A DNA stretch of 64,000 nt, taken from positions 1 through 64,000 of the forward strand of contig NZ_VCQT01000001.1 in the NCBI RefSeq assembly GCF_005938655.1, given 5' to 3'. The notes under the pieces were generated by a model that searched no databases, was not told the origin of the DNA, and saw only the letters and a list, made by a program, of their open reading frames with translations. Made by a program: the position numbers and the translations under genes. Below, in pieces: positions 62,982 to 64,000 of the stretch (within the stretch, counting starts at the first letter, position 1; the number at the start of each line of letters is the position of its first letter). The DNA is from Alloalcanivorax gelatiniphagus (lineage in GTDB: Bacteria > Pseudomonadota > Gammaproteobacteria > Pseudomonadales > Alcanivoracaceae).

Positions 62982-64000
62982 CTATTGGGCCTTGCGTACG
63001 CGCAGGTACCATTCGGAAAGCAGGCGAACCTGTTTCTCCGTGTAGCCCCGGTCCATCATCCGCTTGACGAAGTTGTCGTGCTTGCGGCGGTCGTCGTCGC
63101 TGCCTTTCGGGTTGAAGGAAATCACTGGCAGCAGGTCCTCGGTGTTGGAGAACATTTTCTTCTCGATCACGTCGCGCAGCTTCTGATAGCTCATCCAGCT
63201 GGGGTTGCGGCCGGCGTTGTTGGCGCGGGCGCGCAGCACGAAGTTGACCACCTCGTTGCGGAAGTCCTTGGGATTGGAAATGCCCGCCGGCTTCTCGATT
63301 TTCTCCAGCTCCTCGTTGAGGGCCTGGCGGTCAAAGATCTCGCCGGTGTCCGGGTCCCGGAATTCCTGATCCTGAATCCAGAAATCCGCGTACATCACGT
63401 AGCGGTCGAAGATGTTCTGGCCGTATTCGGAGTAGGACTCCAGATAGGCGGTCTGGATCTCCTTGCCGATGAACTCCACATAGTGGGGAACCAGATATTC
63501 CTTGATAAAGCGGCGGTACTGGTCCTGGCGTTCCTGGGCATATTGCTCCTGCTCGATGCGCTGTTCGAGCACGTGCATCAGGTGCACCGGGTTGGCGGCC
63601 ACCTCGGTGTGGTCGAAGTTGAACACCTTGGAAAGAATCTTGAAGGCGAAGCGGGTGGAGAGCCCGTCCATGCCTTCGTCCACCCCGGCCATGTCCCGGT
63701 ATTCCTGGATCGACTTGGCGCGCGGGTCGATGTCCTTCAGGTTCTCGCCGTCGTAGATGCGCATCTTCGAGTAGATGCTGGAGTTTTCCGGCTCCTTGAG
63801 CCGGGTCAGCACCGAGAACTGGGCCAGCATGCGCAGGGTGTCCGGCGCGCAATGGGCGTTACGCAGGCTGGAGTTGCGCAGCAGCTTGTCGTAGATCTGC
63901 TGTTCCTCGGTGACACGCAGGCAATAGGGCACCTTGACGATATAGACCCGGTCGATAAAGGCTTCGTTGTTCTTGTTGTTTCTGAAGGTTTGCCACTCCG
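62982..64000 (-). CDS. yeaG: PrkA-type serine protein kinase YeaG (partial)
   Basis: The reading frame continues from the right edge (EWQTFRNNKNNEAFIDRVYI, then VKVPYCLRVTEEQQ), so the N-terminal half including the AAA-type ATPase part lies outside the window. The visible 339 residues contain LSTRFAFKILSKVFNFDHTE, IQTAYLESYSEYGQNIFDRY and the PrkA C-terminal region, ending VRLLSEWYLRVRKAQ. YeaG is a stress-linked kinase working with YeaH. The next gene (yeaH) follows in the same direction after 172 bp. Confidence 0.95.
   Translation of the reverse strand, partial: EWQTFRNNKNNEAFIDRVYIVKVPYCLRVTEEQQIYDKLLRNSSLRNAHCAPDTLRMLAQFSVLTRLKEPENSSIYSKMRIYDGENLKDIDPRAKSIQEYRDMAGVDEGMDGLSTRFAFKILSKVFNFDHTEVAANPVHLMHVLEQRIEQEQYAQERQDQYRRFIKEYLVPHYVEFIGKEIQTAYLESYSEYGQNIFDRYVMYADFWIQDQEFRDPDTGEIFDRQALNEELEKIEKPAGISNPKDFRNEVVNFVLRARANNAGRNPSWMSYQKLRDVIEKKMFSNTEDLLPVISFNPKGSDDDRRKHDNFVKRMMDRGYTEKQVRLLSEWYLRVRKAQ

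Overview
The window has two parts. From about 41 kb to the right edge it is a compact, GC-rich chromosomal backbone of a gammaproteobacterium. It carries rpoD, dnaG, a yqeY homologue and rpsU (the macromolecular-synthesis operon), tsaD, plsY, folB and folK, a folM-like pteridine reductase, cca, an FbpABC-type iron transporter, and the spoVR-yeaH-yeaG stress cluster. GTAGGAGCG-type REP palindromes sit between several of these genes. Gene content, REP type and codon use fit an oil-degrader-like Oceanospirillales/Pseudomonadales lineage such as Alcanivorax; that assignment is inference from style and is not proven by any single gene.

From the left edge to 40.9 kb the window is a mosaic accessory region. 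Its right end is a tyrosine-recombinase integrase next to a CAU-anticodon tRNA gene, the usual arrangement for an integrative island. The left end lies outside the window, because no second copy of the tRNA 3' end is visible. In order it holds: an IS3-family end that cuts a gene; an AlpA-type regulator; a metallophosphoesterase; two lipoproteins, one with eight PKD-like repeats; a zinc-ribbon/DUF726 lipase-like protein; an XRE regulator and a WYL regulator; an adenine methyltransferase/PD-(D/E)XK nuclease pair; an RHH protein; an AP2-domain protein; a second, BrxR/CapW-like WYL regulator; a TPR-like/SNF2-helicase pair; a complete type I restriction-modification operon with an Abi_C/HEPN gene inside it; RadC; a zincin/nuclease pair; a papain-like/HEPN cluster; a coiled-coil NYN ribonuclease with a small membrane protein; and a Xre-RES toxin-antitoxin pair.

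Most accessory genes look like phage-defence or mobile-element functions, and the regulation links them. The BrxR-like regulator at 16.8-17.7 kb starts beside an operator-like leader. A second copy of that leader lies 4.6 kb away, upstream of the type I R-M operon, so one WYL regulator may control both the TPR/helicase pair and the R-M system. The other WYL regulator (8.9 kb) has a 17-bp palindrome upstream of it (GCGACANNATCTGTCGC), and the same palindrome recurs 23.6 kb away just upstream of the zincin/nuclease pair. The most promising candidates for undescribed biology are the TPR/SNF2 pair, the zincin/PD-(D/E)XK pair, and the coiled-coil NYN RNase with its glycine-zipper partner.

In the backbone, rpsU, yqeY, dnaG and rpoD run leftward as one translation/replication/transcription unit, with tsaD divergent from rpsU. 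folB and folK overlap, and a pteridine reductase gene overlaps cca nearby, so folate functions cluster. Three tandem lipoprotein genes between folK and the reductase are paralogues. The iron ABC transporter has a plausible Fur box before its binding-protein gene.
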